Part shown: in pieces, positions 28,026 through 36,426 of the stretch
How the letters are laid out: each line of letters opens with the position of its first letter
Position numbering within the stretch: position 1 is the first letter of the stretch
Assembly (NCBI RefSeq): GCF_901827155.1
Contig: NZ_LR594659.1
Coordinates: 5,490,501 to 5,554,500 of the forward strand
Length of the DNA: 64,000 nt
Direction of reading: 5' to 3'
From: Variovorax sp. PBL-H6
Lineage (GTDB): Bacteria; Pseudomonadota; Gammaproteobacteria; Burkholderiales; Burkholderiaceae_C
The notes under the pieces: generated by a model
Databases searched by the model: none
What the model saw: the letters and a program-made list of their open reading frames with translations, nothing else
Told to the model about the DNA's origin: nothing
Position numbers and translations under genes: made by a program

Positions 28026-28820
28026 TCAGGCTCGCTCGACGAAGCCAAGCTGGCGCGAGATCGAGTCGGCGGTCTGCATGACCAGGCCGGACAGCTGCTG
28101 GACCCGCTCGGGCGTCACCCGGTCGGCGGAGCCGGTCACGCTCACCGCGGCGAACACTTGTCCGCCCGCGTTGCGGATGGGTGCGGCGACGCAGCGCACC
28201 CAGACCTGATGCTCGGAGTCGTCGATGGCGTAGCCCCGCTCCCGCGTCGCGGCCAGGTCGGCATTCAGCGCCTCCACGCTGGCGAGCGTGTTGGCGGTGA
28301 AGTGCCGCATCCCGCCCGCAGTGACGCGGGCGACGACCTCCGGCCCCTGGAAGGCGAGCACCGCCTTGCCGACGCTGGTGCAATAGGCCGGTGCGGATTC
28401 GGTGCCGCTCAGGTCACGCGAGGAGAGGCGATCCTGCGGATCCTCGCGCTCGACCACGATCACGTTGTAGCCATCGAACACGCCCAGGTGCACCGTCTCG
28501 CCGGCCAGCCGGGACAGCCGGTCCATGAAGGGCTTGGCCTCGCGCATCAGGTCCATGTTGGCGAGCGCCAGGTTGCCGAGCTCGAACAGCCTGATTCCGA
28601 GGCCATAAAGGCCGCTGCGCGCGTCCTGCTGGATGAAGCCGATTTCGCGCAGCGCACTGAGGATCCGGTGCGCCGTGGCACGCGGCAGGCCCGCCGCCTG
28701 GGCGACCTGCGCCAGGCTCTGGGCACGATGGACAGTGGTGAAGCTGGCGAGGATGTCCATCATCTTTCCGAAGGACTGGATGCGGCTCTTGTCGTCGGGG
28801 CTCTTCGGGGCTTCGCTCAT
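28026..28820 (-). CDS. IclR-family transcriptional regulator
   Basis: 264 residues. N-terminal winged helix-turn-helix (about residues 12-75, QAAGLPRATAHRILSAL as the recognition region) and a C-terminal IclR ligand-binding domain with the zinc/ligand-type cysteine segments EYCTSVGKAVLA-like (SAPAYCTSVGKAVLAF) and RCVAAPI. It is immediately upstream of the catabolic array and in the same direction, 227 bp away. A shared operator in front of both genes suggests it represses the array and itself. The inducer is probably a small hydroxy- or keto-acid. Confidence 0.9.
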   Translation of the reverse strand: MSEAPKSPDDKSRIQSFGKMMDILASFTTVHRAQSLAQVAQAAGLPRATAHRILSALREIGFIQQDARSGLYGLGIRLFELGNLALANMDLMREAKPFMDRLSRLAGETVHLGVFDGYNVIVVEREDPQDRLSSRDLSGTESAPAYCTSVGKAVLAFQGPEVVARVTAGGMRHFTANTLASVEALNADLAATRERGYAIDDSEHQVWVRCVAAPIRNAGGQVFAAVSVTGSADRVTPERVQQLSGLVMQTADSISRQLGFVERA

Positions 28821-28883
28821 GGGTGCTGAGGTAGGGAGATCGTGGTTGGGGCCGGGGCCGGGAGGGTCATGCAGGCACGGCCT

Positions 28884-28912
28884 ACTTTAGCCTGTCCGGA
28901 ATCCGGAATCAA
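28884..28912 (-). promoter_or_regulatory. iclR promoter with matching operator in its spacer
   Basis: Minus-strand TTGATT (28907-28912) and TAAAGT (28884-28889) are 17 bp apart. The spacer and the first base of the -35 carry TCCGGA-A-TCCGGA (28895-28907), a perfect 13-bp palindrome around a central base, whose first 12 bases equal those at 27908-27919. The rest of the 316-bp gap 28821-29136 shows nothing else to me. Confidence 0.6.
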
Positions 28913-29136
28913 GATCCTTTGCGGCCTCGCGCAACGCGTTGCCTGCCCACTCGGGCAGGTGCCCTGCCTCTTGCGGCTTCGCACGAGGACGGCATGAAGC
29001 GCAAGCTTGTTGCACACCGGTGACGCAATGCACGTATGCGCCTCGGCCGAACGGCCACACGGACATTCGGAAGATACGCAGGCGCGCCGGCCGGGCCTAC
29101 GATGGCGTCGAACCTTTTCTTTGAGGAGCCGGCACC

Positions 29137-29262
29137 ATGCAAAGCAAGCACGCCACCCTGCAGCCGCAGGACCCAGTCGCCGCCAGGCGAGGCATCTACA
29201 TGACGAGCGCCACCATCGCGGCGGCCATGGTGATGTTCGCGCTGTCGTTGCTGCGCGGCTGA
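29137..29262 (+). CDS. Small single-pass membrane protein, unknown
   Basis: 41 residues: a polar first half, then one hydrophobic helix (about residues 22-39, MTSATIAAAMVMFALSLL). The ATG at 29137 has a GAGGAG ribosome site. No family recognised. It stands alone between the iclR promoter region and the converging garR gene. Confidence 0.5.
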   Translation: MQSKHATLQPQDPVAARRGIYMTSATIAAAMVMFALSLLRG

Positions 29263-29314
29263 GCGCGGCTCGCTGCCCCGCCTGCCGCCGGGCGCCGCCG
29301 CCTTGCGGCTCGCC

Positions 29315-30214
29315 CTACTCGCCGTCGCCTTGTTCGCCGTCCGGCGCCACCGGGTGCGCCGCCATCTGCTCGAGCGCCTTGACCAGGGCCGAGTGATCCA
29401 GCTGGTCCCAGCCGTGCGCGGCGCAGGACTGCATCAGCTGCGCGGCCGAGGCGGTCTGCGGCAGCGAGACCCCCATCGAACGCGCGCCGGCGAGCGCCAG
29501 GCTCAGGTCCTTCTGGTGCAGCGCGATGCGAAAGCCAGGGTTGAATGTGCGCTTGATCATGCGTTCCCCATGCACCTCGAGGATGCGGCTGGCCGCGAAG
29601 CCGCCCATCAGGGCCTGCCGCACCTTCGCCGGATCGGCGCCCGCCTTGCTCGCGAACACCAGCGCTTCGCCAACCGCGGCAATGTTGAGCGCCACGATGA
29701 TCTGGTTCGCCACCTTGGTGGTCTGGCCGTCGCCGTTGCCGCCCACCAGCGTGATGTTCTTGCCCATCTTCTCGAACAGCGGCTTCGCACGCTCGAACGC
29801 GGGCTCGGGTCCGCCGACCATGATGGTCAGGCTCGCCGCCTTGGCGCCCACCTCGCCGCCGGAGACCGGCGCGTCCAGGTAGTCGCAGCCGAGCTCGTTG
29901 ATCTTTGCGGCGAAGCGCTTGGTGTCGATGGGCGAGATCGAGCTCATGTCGATCACCAGCTTGCCCTTTGCCAGGCCGGACGCAACGCCCTCCTCGCCCA
30001 AGAGCACCTGCTCGACGTCGGGCGTGTCCGGCAGCATGAGGATGACGACCTCGGCCGCGCGCGCGACCTCGGCGTTGGTCTTGCACACGGTGGCGCCCTT
30101 CAGCGCATCGGGCACCTTGCTGCGGGTGCGCACGATCATCTCGTGGCCGGCCTGCATCAGGTTCTGCGCCATCGGCGCGCCCATGATGCCCAGCCCGATG
30201 AATCCGATCTTCAT
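29315..30214 (-). CDS. garR: 2-hydroxy-3-oxopropionate (tartronate semialdehyde) reductase
   Basis: 299 residues of the beta-hydroxyacid dehydrogenase family. The NAD(P) motif GFIGLGIMGAPMA opens the protein; substrate-binding DAPVSGGEVGA and the catalytic Lys167 in GDGQTTKVANQ follow. GarR reduces tartronate semialdehyde, a product of the GarL aldolase cleavage, to D-glycerate. It is the last gene of the glucarate operon, 12 bp after garL. An AAAGGA site precedes the ATG. Confidence 0.93.
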   Translation of the reverse strand: MKIGFIGLGIMGAPMAQNLMQAGHEMIVRTRSKVPDALKGATVCKTNAEVARAAEVVILMLPDTPDVEQVLLGEEGVASGLAKGKLVIDMSSISPIDTKRFAAKINELGCDYLDAPVSGGEVGAKAASLTIMVGGPEPAFERAKPLFEKMGKNITLVGGNGDGQTTKVANQIIVALNIAAVGEALVFASKAGADPAKVRQALMGGFAASRILEVHGERMIKRTFNPGFRIALHQKDLSLALAGARSMGVSLPQTASAAQLMQSCAAHGWDQLDHSALVKALEQMAAHPVAPDGEQGDGE

Positions 30215-30226
30215 GTCGATGTCCTT

Positions 30227-31024
30227 TCAGTAGGTGGCGGAGTTGGAAGGCGTGGCACTCGGCGGCGTGGCCCGCATCGAGGCCAGCACTTGCTGCGCCC
30301 CGGCGGCGATCAGGCGCGCATCGGAGCTCACGGTGACGAACTGGAAGCCCTTGGCAATGCGCGCGAGCGCGCCCTCGGGCGTGCCGTTGTGGATGCCGGC
30401 GACCAGTCCGTGCGCCTTGGCGCGGGCGAGGATGTGGTCGATTGCCTGCGCGACCGGCGGGTCCACGTCGTCGAAGACGGGCCGGCATCCGAGCGCCAGC
30501 GACAGGTCCGACGGACCGATGTAGACCGCGTCCAGCCCCTCGACCGAGAGGATGTCGTCGAGATTGTCGAGCGCCTGCGCGGTTTCGATCATTGCGAAGG
30601 TGACGATGGTGTCGTTCGCGCGCTGCGGGTAGTCGGCCCCACCGTAGAGCAGGGCACGCACCGGGCCGAAGCTGCGCGTGCCGCGCGGCGCGTAGTGGGT
30701 GTAGGCGACGAGGCGCTGGGCGTCCTCGCGCGTGTTGACCATGGGGCAGATCACGGCATAGGCGCCGGCGTCGAGCGCCTTCATCAGCGCGCCCGGCTCC
30801 AGCCAGGGAACACGCACCACGGGCACCGTGTCGGTGGTCGAGATGGCCTGCAGCATCGTGACCATGGCCTGGTAGTCGACCACGCCGTGCTGCAGGTCGA
30901 TGGTCAGCGAGTCCCACCCCTGGTGGGCCATGGTCTCGGCCGAGAAGCCGTTGGGGATGGCGAGCCAGCCGTTGACGGCAGCCCCACCGGATTTCCACAG
31001 CGTGCGCAGGCGGTTCTCTCTCAT
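30227..31024 (-). CDS. garL: 2-dehydro-3-deoxyglucarate aldolase (HpcH/HpaI family)
   Basis: 265 residues of the class II, metal-dependent HpcH/HpaI aldolases. The DLQHGVVDYQ motif, the metal ligands in FAMIETAQAL (Glu) and YIGPSDLSL (Asp), and the RVPWLEPG region with its catalytic arginine are present. By context it cleaves 5-keto-4-deoxy-D-glucarate from GudD to pyruvate and tartronate semialdehyde. Paralogues cleaving 4-hydroxy-2-oxoheptanedioate look similar, so the gene order decides. A GAAGGA site precedes ATG 31024. Confidence 0.9.
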   Translation of the reverse strand: MRENRLRTLWKSGGAAVNGWLAIPNGFSAETMAHQGWDSLTIDLQHGVVDYQAMVTMLQAISTTDTVPVVRVPWLEPGALMKALDAGAYAVICPMVNTREDAQRLVAYTHYAPRGTRSFGPVRALLYGGADYPQRANDTIVTFAMIETAQALDNLDDILSVEGLDAVYIGPSDLSLALGCRPVFDDVDPPVAQAIDHILARAKAHGLVAGIHNGTPEGALARIAKGFQFVTVSSDARLIAAGAQQVLASMRATPPSATPSNSATY

Positions 31025-31047
31025 GGGGCTTCCTTCGGAAAGGGTGG

Positions 31048-32382
31048 TCAGCGGACGAAGGCCGGGCGTTTCGGGTCGAAGCGCCAGCCGGGAACCAGAT
31101 ATTGCATCGCAATCGCGTCGTCGCGTGCGCCCAGGCCATGCTGCTTGTAAAGCTGGTGCGCCTTCTCGACCTCGACCATGTCCAGCTCGACGCCCAGCCC
31201 GGGCTTCTTCGGCACCTGCACCAGGCCGCCTTCGATCTTCAGCGGGTCCTTCGTGAGGCGCTGGCCGTCCTGCCAGATCCAGTGGGTGTCGATCGCGGTC
31301 ACGCGGCCCGGCGCAGCGGCGCCCACCTGGGTGAACATGGCCAGCGAGACATCGAAATGGTTGTTCGAATGCGAGCCCCAGGTCAGGCCCCAGTCGCGGC
31401 AGGTCTGGGCCACGCGCACCGAGCCGGCCATGGTCCAGAAGTGCGGGTCGGCCAGCGGGATATCGACCGACTGCAGGGCCAGCGCGTGGCTCAGTTGCCG
31501 CCAGTCGGTGGCGATCATGTTGGTCGCGGTCGGCAGGCCGGTGGCGCGGCGGAACTCGGCCATCACCTCGCGGCCCGAAAGGCCCTCTTCGGCGCCACAG
31601 GGGTCTTCGGCATAGGCGACCACGCCGCGCATGTCGCGCATCAGCCGGATCGCATCCTTCAGCAGCCAGCCGCCGTTCGGGTCCAGCGTGACGCGGGCCT
31701 GCGGAAAGCGCTCGTGCAGCGCGGTGACGGCCTCGACCTCTTCCTCGCCGCGCAGCACGCCGCCCTTGAGCTTGAAGTCGTTGAAGCCGTAGCGCGCCTG
31801 TGCGGCCTCGGCCAGGCGCACGATCGCCTCGGGCGTCATCGCCTTTTCGTGGCGCAGGCGCGACCAGTCGTCGGCGGCATCGGCCTCGCGCGCGTACGGC
31901 AGATCGGTCTTGTCGCGGTCACCGACGTAGAACAGGTAGCCCAGCATCTCCACGGCATCGCGCTGCTGGCCTTCGCCGAGCAGCGCGGCCACGGGCACGT
32001 CCAGGTGCTGGCCCAGCAGATCGAGCAGGGCCGACTCGATCGCCGTCGCGGCATGTATCGTGGTGCGCAGGTCGAAGGTCTGCAGGCCCCGGCCGCCGCT
32101 GTCGCGCTCGGCGAACTTCTGCTGCACTTGCTGCAGCACCCGCTGGTGGGCACCGATGGGCTGGCCGACCACCAGATCGCGCGCGTCTTCCAGCGTCTGG
32201 CGGATCTTCTCGCCGCCGGGCACTTCGCCGACGCCGGTGCGGCCGGCACTGTCGGTCAGGAGCAGCAGGTTGCGTGTGAAGAAGGGACCATGCGCGCCGC
32301 TCAGATTGAGCAGCATGCTGTCGCGGCCAGCGACCGGGATGGCGCGCAGTTCGGTGATGACGGGGGTGGGGTTGCTGGACAT
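31048..32382 (-). CDS. gudD: Glucarate dehydratase
   Basis: 444 residues of the enolase superfamily. Visible signatures are the N-terminal capping domain with [18 protein letters not shown], the catalytic FKLKGG lysine segment, metal-binding DPNGGW and [13 protein letters not shown] and the catalytic histidine in SHSNNHFD. It dehydrates D-glucarate (and L-idarate) to 5-keto-4-deoxyglucarate. It lies 7 bp after the Bug binding-protein gene and 23 bp before garL. A TTGAGG site precedes the ATG. Confidence 0.96.
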   Translation of the reverse strand: MSSNPTPVITELRAIPVAGRDSMLLNLSGAHGPFFTRNLLLLTDSAGRTGVGEVPGGEKIRQTLEDARDLVVGQPIGAHQRVLQQVQQKFAERDSGGRGLQTFDLRTTIHAATAIESALLDLLGQHLDVPVAALLGEGQQRDAVEMLGYLFYVGDRDKTDLPYAREADAADDWSRLRHEKAMTPEAIVRLAEAAQARYGFNDFKLKGGVLRGEEEVEAVTALHERFPQARVTLDPNGGWLLKDAIRLMRDMRGVVAYAEDPCGAEEGLSGREVMAEFRRATGLPTATNMIATDWRQLSHALALQSVDIPLADPHFWTMAGSVRVAQTCRDWGLTWGSHSNNHFDVSLAMFTQVGAAAPGRVTAIDTHWIWQDGQRLTKDPLKIEGGLVQVPKKPGLGVELDMVEVEKAHQLYKQHGLGARDDAIAMQYLVPGWRFDPKRPAFVR

Positions 32383-32389
32383 GCGCGCC

Positions 32390-33349
32390 TCAATCGATGG
32401 TGATCTTGCCGGTCTCGATCACTTTCTTCCAGCGGTCGAACTCCTGCTTCTGGAAGGTCGCGAACTGGGCGGGCGTGTTTCCAACCACCTCGAGGCCAAT
32501 GGCGGTGAACTGCTGTTTCACTGCGGGGTCGTTCAGCGCCGCCACCATGGCCTCGCTCGCCTTGGTGCGCACCGCGCCGGGGAGCCCCTTCGGCGCGACG
32601 ATGGCCTGCCACGAGTAGACCTCGACGTTCTTCACTCCGGCCTCGGCCATCGTGGGCACGTCGGGCAGCACCGGCGAGCGCTTCGCACCGGTGACCGCCA
32701 GCGCCTTGAGCTTGCCGCTCTTGATGTGCGGCACCACGGCGTTGACGTTCTGGAATGACGCTTCGACCTGGCCGCCGAGCAGGTCGGTGATGGCCGGCGC
32801 GCCGCCCTTGTAGGGCACATGCAGGCCGGTCGTGCCGGTCTCCTGCCAGAACAACTCGGCCGTGAGGTGATCGCTGGAGCCGTTGCCGGAGGAAGCGAAG
32901 GTCATCTTGCCGGGGTTCTTCTTCTCGTGCGCGATCACGTCGGCCACCGTCTTGTGCGGCGACGCGGCAGGCACCACCAGCACGTTGGGCGCCTGCACCG
33001 CGACGGTGATCAGGTCGAAATCCTTCAGGGCGTCGTACTGCAGGCCCTTGATGAGATGCGGGGCGATCACCAGCGGCCCCAGCGAGGTGACCAGGAAGCT
33101 GGAGCCGTCGGCGGCCGCGCGCTTGACCTGGGTCGCACCGATGGTGCCGGTGGCGCCCGCCTTGTTGTCCACCAGGAAGGGCTGGCCGAGTTTCTCCGTG
33201 AGCTTGGGCGTGATGGCGCGCGCCACCATGTCCGTCGAGCCGCCGGCCGGGAAGGGGACGACCAGCGTCACCGGTTTCTGGGGCCACTCCTGGGCGTGGG
33301 CGAGGCAGGCCGTCAAGCCGATGGCCAAGGTGCAGAGCAGTTTCTTCAT
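32390..33349 (-). CDS. Bug family (TctC-like) periplasmic binding protein
   Basis: 319 residues. Signal peptide [20 protein letters not shown], then the Bug fold with [27 protein letters not shown] and GHLPVPYKG-type ([18 protein letters not shown]) motifs. Such proteins bind organic acids for tripartite tricarboxylate transporters. Here there are no TctA/TctB membrane partners, as is common for Bug genes in Burkholderiales. Being first in the glucarate operon, its ligand is probably glucarate or galactarate. The ATG at 33349 has a GGAGA site; upstream frame is promoter DNA. Confidence 0.88.
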   Translation of the reverse strand: MKKLLCTLAIGLTACLAHAQEWPQKPVTLVVPFPAGGSTDMVARAITPKLTEKLGQPFLVDNKAGATGTIGATQVKRAAADGSSFLVTSLGPLVIAPHLIKGLQYDALKDFDLITVAVQAPNVLVVPAASPHKTVADVIAHEKKNPGKMTFASSGNGSSDHLTAELFWQETGTTGLHVPYKGGAPAITDLLGGQVEASFQNVNAVVPHIKSGKLKALAVTGAKRSPVLPDVPTMAEAGVKNVEVYSWQAIVAPKGLPGAVRTKASEAMVAALNDPAVKQQFTAIGLEVVGNTPAQFATFQKQEFDRWKKVIETGKITID

Positions 33350-33410
33350 GGGGCTTGTCTCCGGAAGGAATTCAAAAGGAATGGGTCGCCGATTTGCAGG
33401 GGGGTCGGCG

Positions 33411-33463
33411 TTGGTAGCGCTACCAAAACAATGCGATGGTAGCGCTACCGTACTCCACGTCAA
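33411..33463 (-). promoter_or_regulatory. Glucarate operon promoter with two LacI/GntR-type operators
   Basis: TTGGTAGCGCTACCAA (33411-33426) is a perfect 16-bp palindrome and GGTAGCGCTACC (33438-33449) a perfect 12-bp one, with centres 25 bp apart. On the minus strand TTGACG (33458-33463) and TACCAT (33436-33441), 16 bp apart, form a promoter that the second operator covers. The other site lies just downstream of the expected start of transcription. A third related site is in front of the regulator gene. Confidence 0.8.
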
Positions 33464-33490
33464 GAGACCGGGGCTAGGGGTTTGTACCGA

Positions 33491-34522
33491 TCAGGCGCTG
33501 GCGCGGCCGACGATCGAGAAGCCGATGTCCACGACCCGCTCGGCCACTTCCCGGCCCTCGGCACGGTCGACGATGAAGCGCGCCGCCTGACGGCCAATGG
33601 CTGCGCTGTCGATGCGCACGGTGCTGAGTGCGGGATGCAGGTCGGCCGCGAACTCCAGGTCCCCGAATCCGACGACCGCGAACCGGTCCGGCACTGCGAT
33701 GCCGCGCGCCTGGGCCTCGGTCATCACCCCCAGCGCCAGCAGGTCGGAACTGCAGAACACGGCGTCGAAGCCGGGCGCCGACGCGAGCAGCTCCGCCAGC
33801 GCACGGCGGCCGCTCCCGAGGGTCGTCGGCGCCGGCACGTGCATCAGCGGCACCTCGGGCAGGCCGGCGTCGCGGGCCGCGTCGCAAAAGGCCTGGTGCC
33901 GGCGCCGCGAACGCTCGTCGTCGCCGGCCACGACCGCCAGGCGGCGCCGGCCCCTGCCGCGCAGGAAATCCACCACCGCCCGCCCGACCTCGGTGTGCGA
34001 GAAGCCGACCAGCATGTCCAGCGGCGTGGGCGTGAGGTCCCAGGTCTCCACCACCGGAATGCCGGCGGCCAGCAGGCGACGCCGGCCCTCGGTCGAGTGC
34101 AGGATGCCGGTGAGCACGATTCCGTCGGGACGGCGGCCGATGATGGCTTCGAGCAGCGCATCCTCGCGCGAATCGGCGTAGCCGCTCTGGCCCAGCATGA
34201 GTTGATAACCCTGCTCGGCAAGTGCATCGGTGAGCGACTGCACCGTCTGCAGGAAGACCGGCCCCGCGATCGTCGGCACCACCGCGGCGACCAGCCGGCT
34301 GCGCGTCGACGCCAGCCCGCCGGCCATGACGTTGCGCACATAGCCGGTGCGCGCGACCGCCTCGCTCACCTTGCGGAGCACCTCGGGCGAGACCTGGGTC
34401 GGCGAGTTGAGCGCCCGTGATGCAGTGATGGGCGCGACACCCGCCAGCTTGGCCACGTCGTGCAGCGTGACAGCGCCACTGCCGCGACGGCTGCGGCGTG
34501 CGGGGGCGGCCTCGGCGTTCAT
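33491..34522 (-). CDS. LacI/GntR-type repressor of the glucarate operon
   Basis: 343 residues. LacI-type helix-turn-helix VTLHDVAKLAGVAPITASRALNSP (shown in parts: HDVAKLAGV, TASRALN) near residues 18-40, the minor-groove hinge helix, then a periplasmic-binding-like effector domain. The subgroup is that of gluconate repressor GntR, consistent with a sugar-acid inducer. It lies directly upstream of the operon with the palindromes between. I use ATG 34522; the frame extends further but into the operator. Autoregulation is likely because a variant operator precedes it. Confidence 0.9.
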   Translation of the reverse strand: MNAEAAPARRSRRGSGAVTLHDVAKLAGVAPITASRALNSPTQVSPEVLRKVSEAVARTGYVRNVMAGGLASTRSRLVAAVVPTIAGPVFLQTVQSLTDALAEQGYQLMLGQSGYADSREDALLEAIIGRRPDGIVLTGILHSTEGRRRLLAAGIPVVETWDLTPTPLDMLVGFSHTEVGRAVVDFLRGRGRRRLAVVAGDDERSRRRHQAFCDAARDAGLPEVPLMHVPAPTTLGSGRRALAELLASAPGFDAVFCSSDLLALGVMTEAQARGIAVPDRFAVVGFGDLEFAADLHPALSTVRIDSAAIGRQAARFIVDRAEGREVAERVVDIGFSIVGRASA

Positions 34523-34544
34523 GGCGGCGATTCTAGCCAGCGAC

Positions 34545-34556
34545 GTTAGCGCTACC
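34545..34556. promoter_or_regulatory. Variant operator in front of the LacI/GntR regulator
   Basis: GTTAGCGCTACC differs by one base from the 12-bp core of the two operators at 33411-33449. It lies 22 bp upstream of the regulator start and 121 bp upstream of the divergent kinase gene, so it probably serves autoregulation and might touch the kinase promoter. Confidence 0.65.
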
Positions 34557-34677
34557 GCACCTGTCCTCTTCGCCGGCGCCTCCGCCCGCGTCCGAACTCC
34601 TTTTCGCCTAGTGCTTCTGGTGAATGCTTCTGTTTGCATGCAGCAGTAGAGTCAATGCTCACATAGGGATCGACGCC

Positions 34678-36426
34678 ATGGACTGCCTCGCCACACTCAC
34701 CCTGCCCGCCGGTGCCGGCCCAGCGACCGAGAGCAGCGATTGGCCGGCACAGCAGCCCGACTGGGCCGAATTCGAACGCGACGGCGCGCGCGCACTGCCC
34801 GAAGGCCTGCACCTGCGCGACTACGAGATCGTCGGCCCGATCGGCGAAGGCGGCTTCGGTGTCGTCTACCTCGGGTGGGACCACGCGCAGCAGCGCCATG
34901 TCGCGATCAAGGAATACCTGCCGGCCGTACTCGCCGTGCGCGACCGCGCCTCCACCGCAGTGATCGTCCGGTCGCCGCGTCACCAGGACAGCTTTCGCAT
35001 CGGCCTGCGAAGCTTCGTCAACGAAGCCCGCATCCTGGCCCGCTTCGACCATCCTGCGCTGGTGCGCGTGCTGCACCACTGGGAAGACAACGGCACGGCC
35101 TACATGGCGATGCCCTACTACCAGGGCCCGACCCTGGCACGCACCTTGGCCGGATTGGGCCGAGCGCCCGAAGAGGCCGAGCTGCGCGCGTGGCTGCACC
35201 CGCTGCTGGACGCACTCGGCACGATGCATGCGCTGAGCTGCTTGCACCGCGACATCGCGCCCGACAACATCCTGCTCACCGAGAGCGGCCCCGTTCTGCT
35301 GGACTTCGGCGCCGCGCGGCGCGTGATCGACGGTGCAGGGCAGTCGCCCGCCGTGGTGTTCAAGCCCGGCTTCACACCGGTCGAGCAGTACGGTGAGCTT
35401 GCCTCGATGCGGCAGGGCCCATGGACCGACCTCTATGCGCTGGCGGCCGTGGTGTACACGGCGATCACAGGGCAGCCTCCCATTTCGTCGATCGAACGGG
35501 TGCCCGACGACCCTCTGCAACCCCTTTGCGTACTCGCGCGCGGCCGCTATAGCGAGCCCTTCCTCGCGGCAGTCGACGCGGCACTGTCGGTGCTTCCGCA
35601 GGACCGACCGCAGAGCGCGGCCGAGTTCAGCGCCCGGCTGGGCGGCAACGGCGGTGCGGGCGAAGCCGGTGACGATGCCACGGACAACATCGCGTTCGAC
35701 CAGGCGCCGGCCACGGATGCTGCCGAGGCGCCGGCACTGCAAGTCGCCCTCGAGAGTTTCGCGCCGTCGATCTCCACGCCATCCGCGCGCCAGGCCGAGC
35801 TGCTCGCGCCAATGGCGCCTCGGCCCCGCCCGAAGCCGGCACCTGAGCGGCGCGCGCGCCGGAAGCTCCCGGCTCTGGCAGCGACGGCCGCAGCGCTGAT
35901 CGGGCTGGTGACGGTTGGGTACTACCGCATCGGGGACCCGGTCCGTACGGGTCCTCCGTTGGCCGTGCTGTCCGCCTTGCCGGCCGCGCCGATCGCTGCG
36001 ATGCGCGAGCGCACGTCGCCGGTGACAACGCCGATGCAAACGCCGGTGCAAACGCAGGTGTCAGTGCCCGCGCTGCCGGACATGCAGCCGCTGCGCGTCG
36101 TCGCGGCGCCATCGATGGCCGTGGACGCGCCGCACTCCGCGCGATCCACCGAGCCCTCGCCATTGCCGCGCAGCACGCCACGGCCCGCCGCGGCACCCGC
36201 ACCAGCGGGCGCCGACCCATCGTTCGTCACGGCGTCTCGCCCGCCCGCTCGCGCGGCCCGCCCGGTGCGGCGCGAAGCCCCTGCGCTTGCTGCCGAGCCG
36301 ACAGCCCGGCTGGTGGCCGGCGCCGCGTCCTCGCGTGACGGCCGCTGCAGCGAGTTGCTCCTGCGCGCCTCGCTCGAACCGCTGGGCGCGAGCGAGGCGG
36401 CCAGTCTGAAAAGGGGATGTGAATGA
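34678..36426 (+). CDS. Membrane-anchored serine/threonine protein kinase
   Basis: 582 residues. Kinase domain at about 45-320: glycine loop GEGGFGVVYLG, ATP lysine Lys78 in AIKEYLP, catalytic Asp192 in HRDIAPDN and metal-binding Asp209 in DFGAAR; all essential residues are present. A low-complexity linker leads to a single membrane helix (about 397-416) and a Pro/Thr/Ala-rich, presumably periplasmic, region that ends with a conserved-looking short Cys-containing tail (RCSELLLRASLEPLG). The start MDCLATL at 34678 has AGGGA ahead. It overlaps the OmpA-like lipoprotein gene by 4 bases, so the two probably form a signalling pair at the envelope. Confidence 0.9.
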   Translation: MDCLATLTLPAGAGPATESSDWPAQQPDWAEFERDGARALPEGLHLRDYEIVGPIGEGGFGVVYLGWDHAQQRHVAIKEYLPAVLAVRDRASTAVIVRSPRHQDSFRIGLRSFVNEARILARFDHPALVRVLHHWEDNGTAYMAMPYYQGPTLARTLAGLGRAPEEAELRAWLHPLLDALGTMHALSCLHRDIAPDNILLTESGPVLLDFGAARRVIDGAGQSPAVVFKPGFTPVEQYGELASMRQGPWTDLYALAAVVYTAITGQPPISSIERVPDDPLQPLCVLARGRYSEPFLAAVDAALSVLPQDRPQSAAEFSARLGGNGGAGEAGDDATDNIAFDQAPATDAAEAPALQVALESFAPSISTPSARQAELLAPMAPRPRPKPAPERRARRKLPALAATAAALIGLVTVGYYRIGDPVRTGPPLAVLSALPAAPIAAMRERTSPVTTPMQTPVQTQVSVPALPDMQPLRVVAAPSMAVDAPHSARSTEPSPLPRSTPRPAAAPAPAGADPSFVTASRPPARAARPVRREAPALAAEPTARLVAGAASSRDGRCSELLLRASLEPLGASEAASLKRGCE

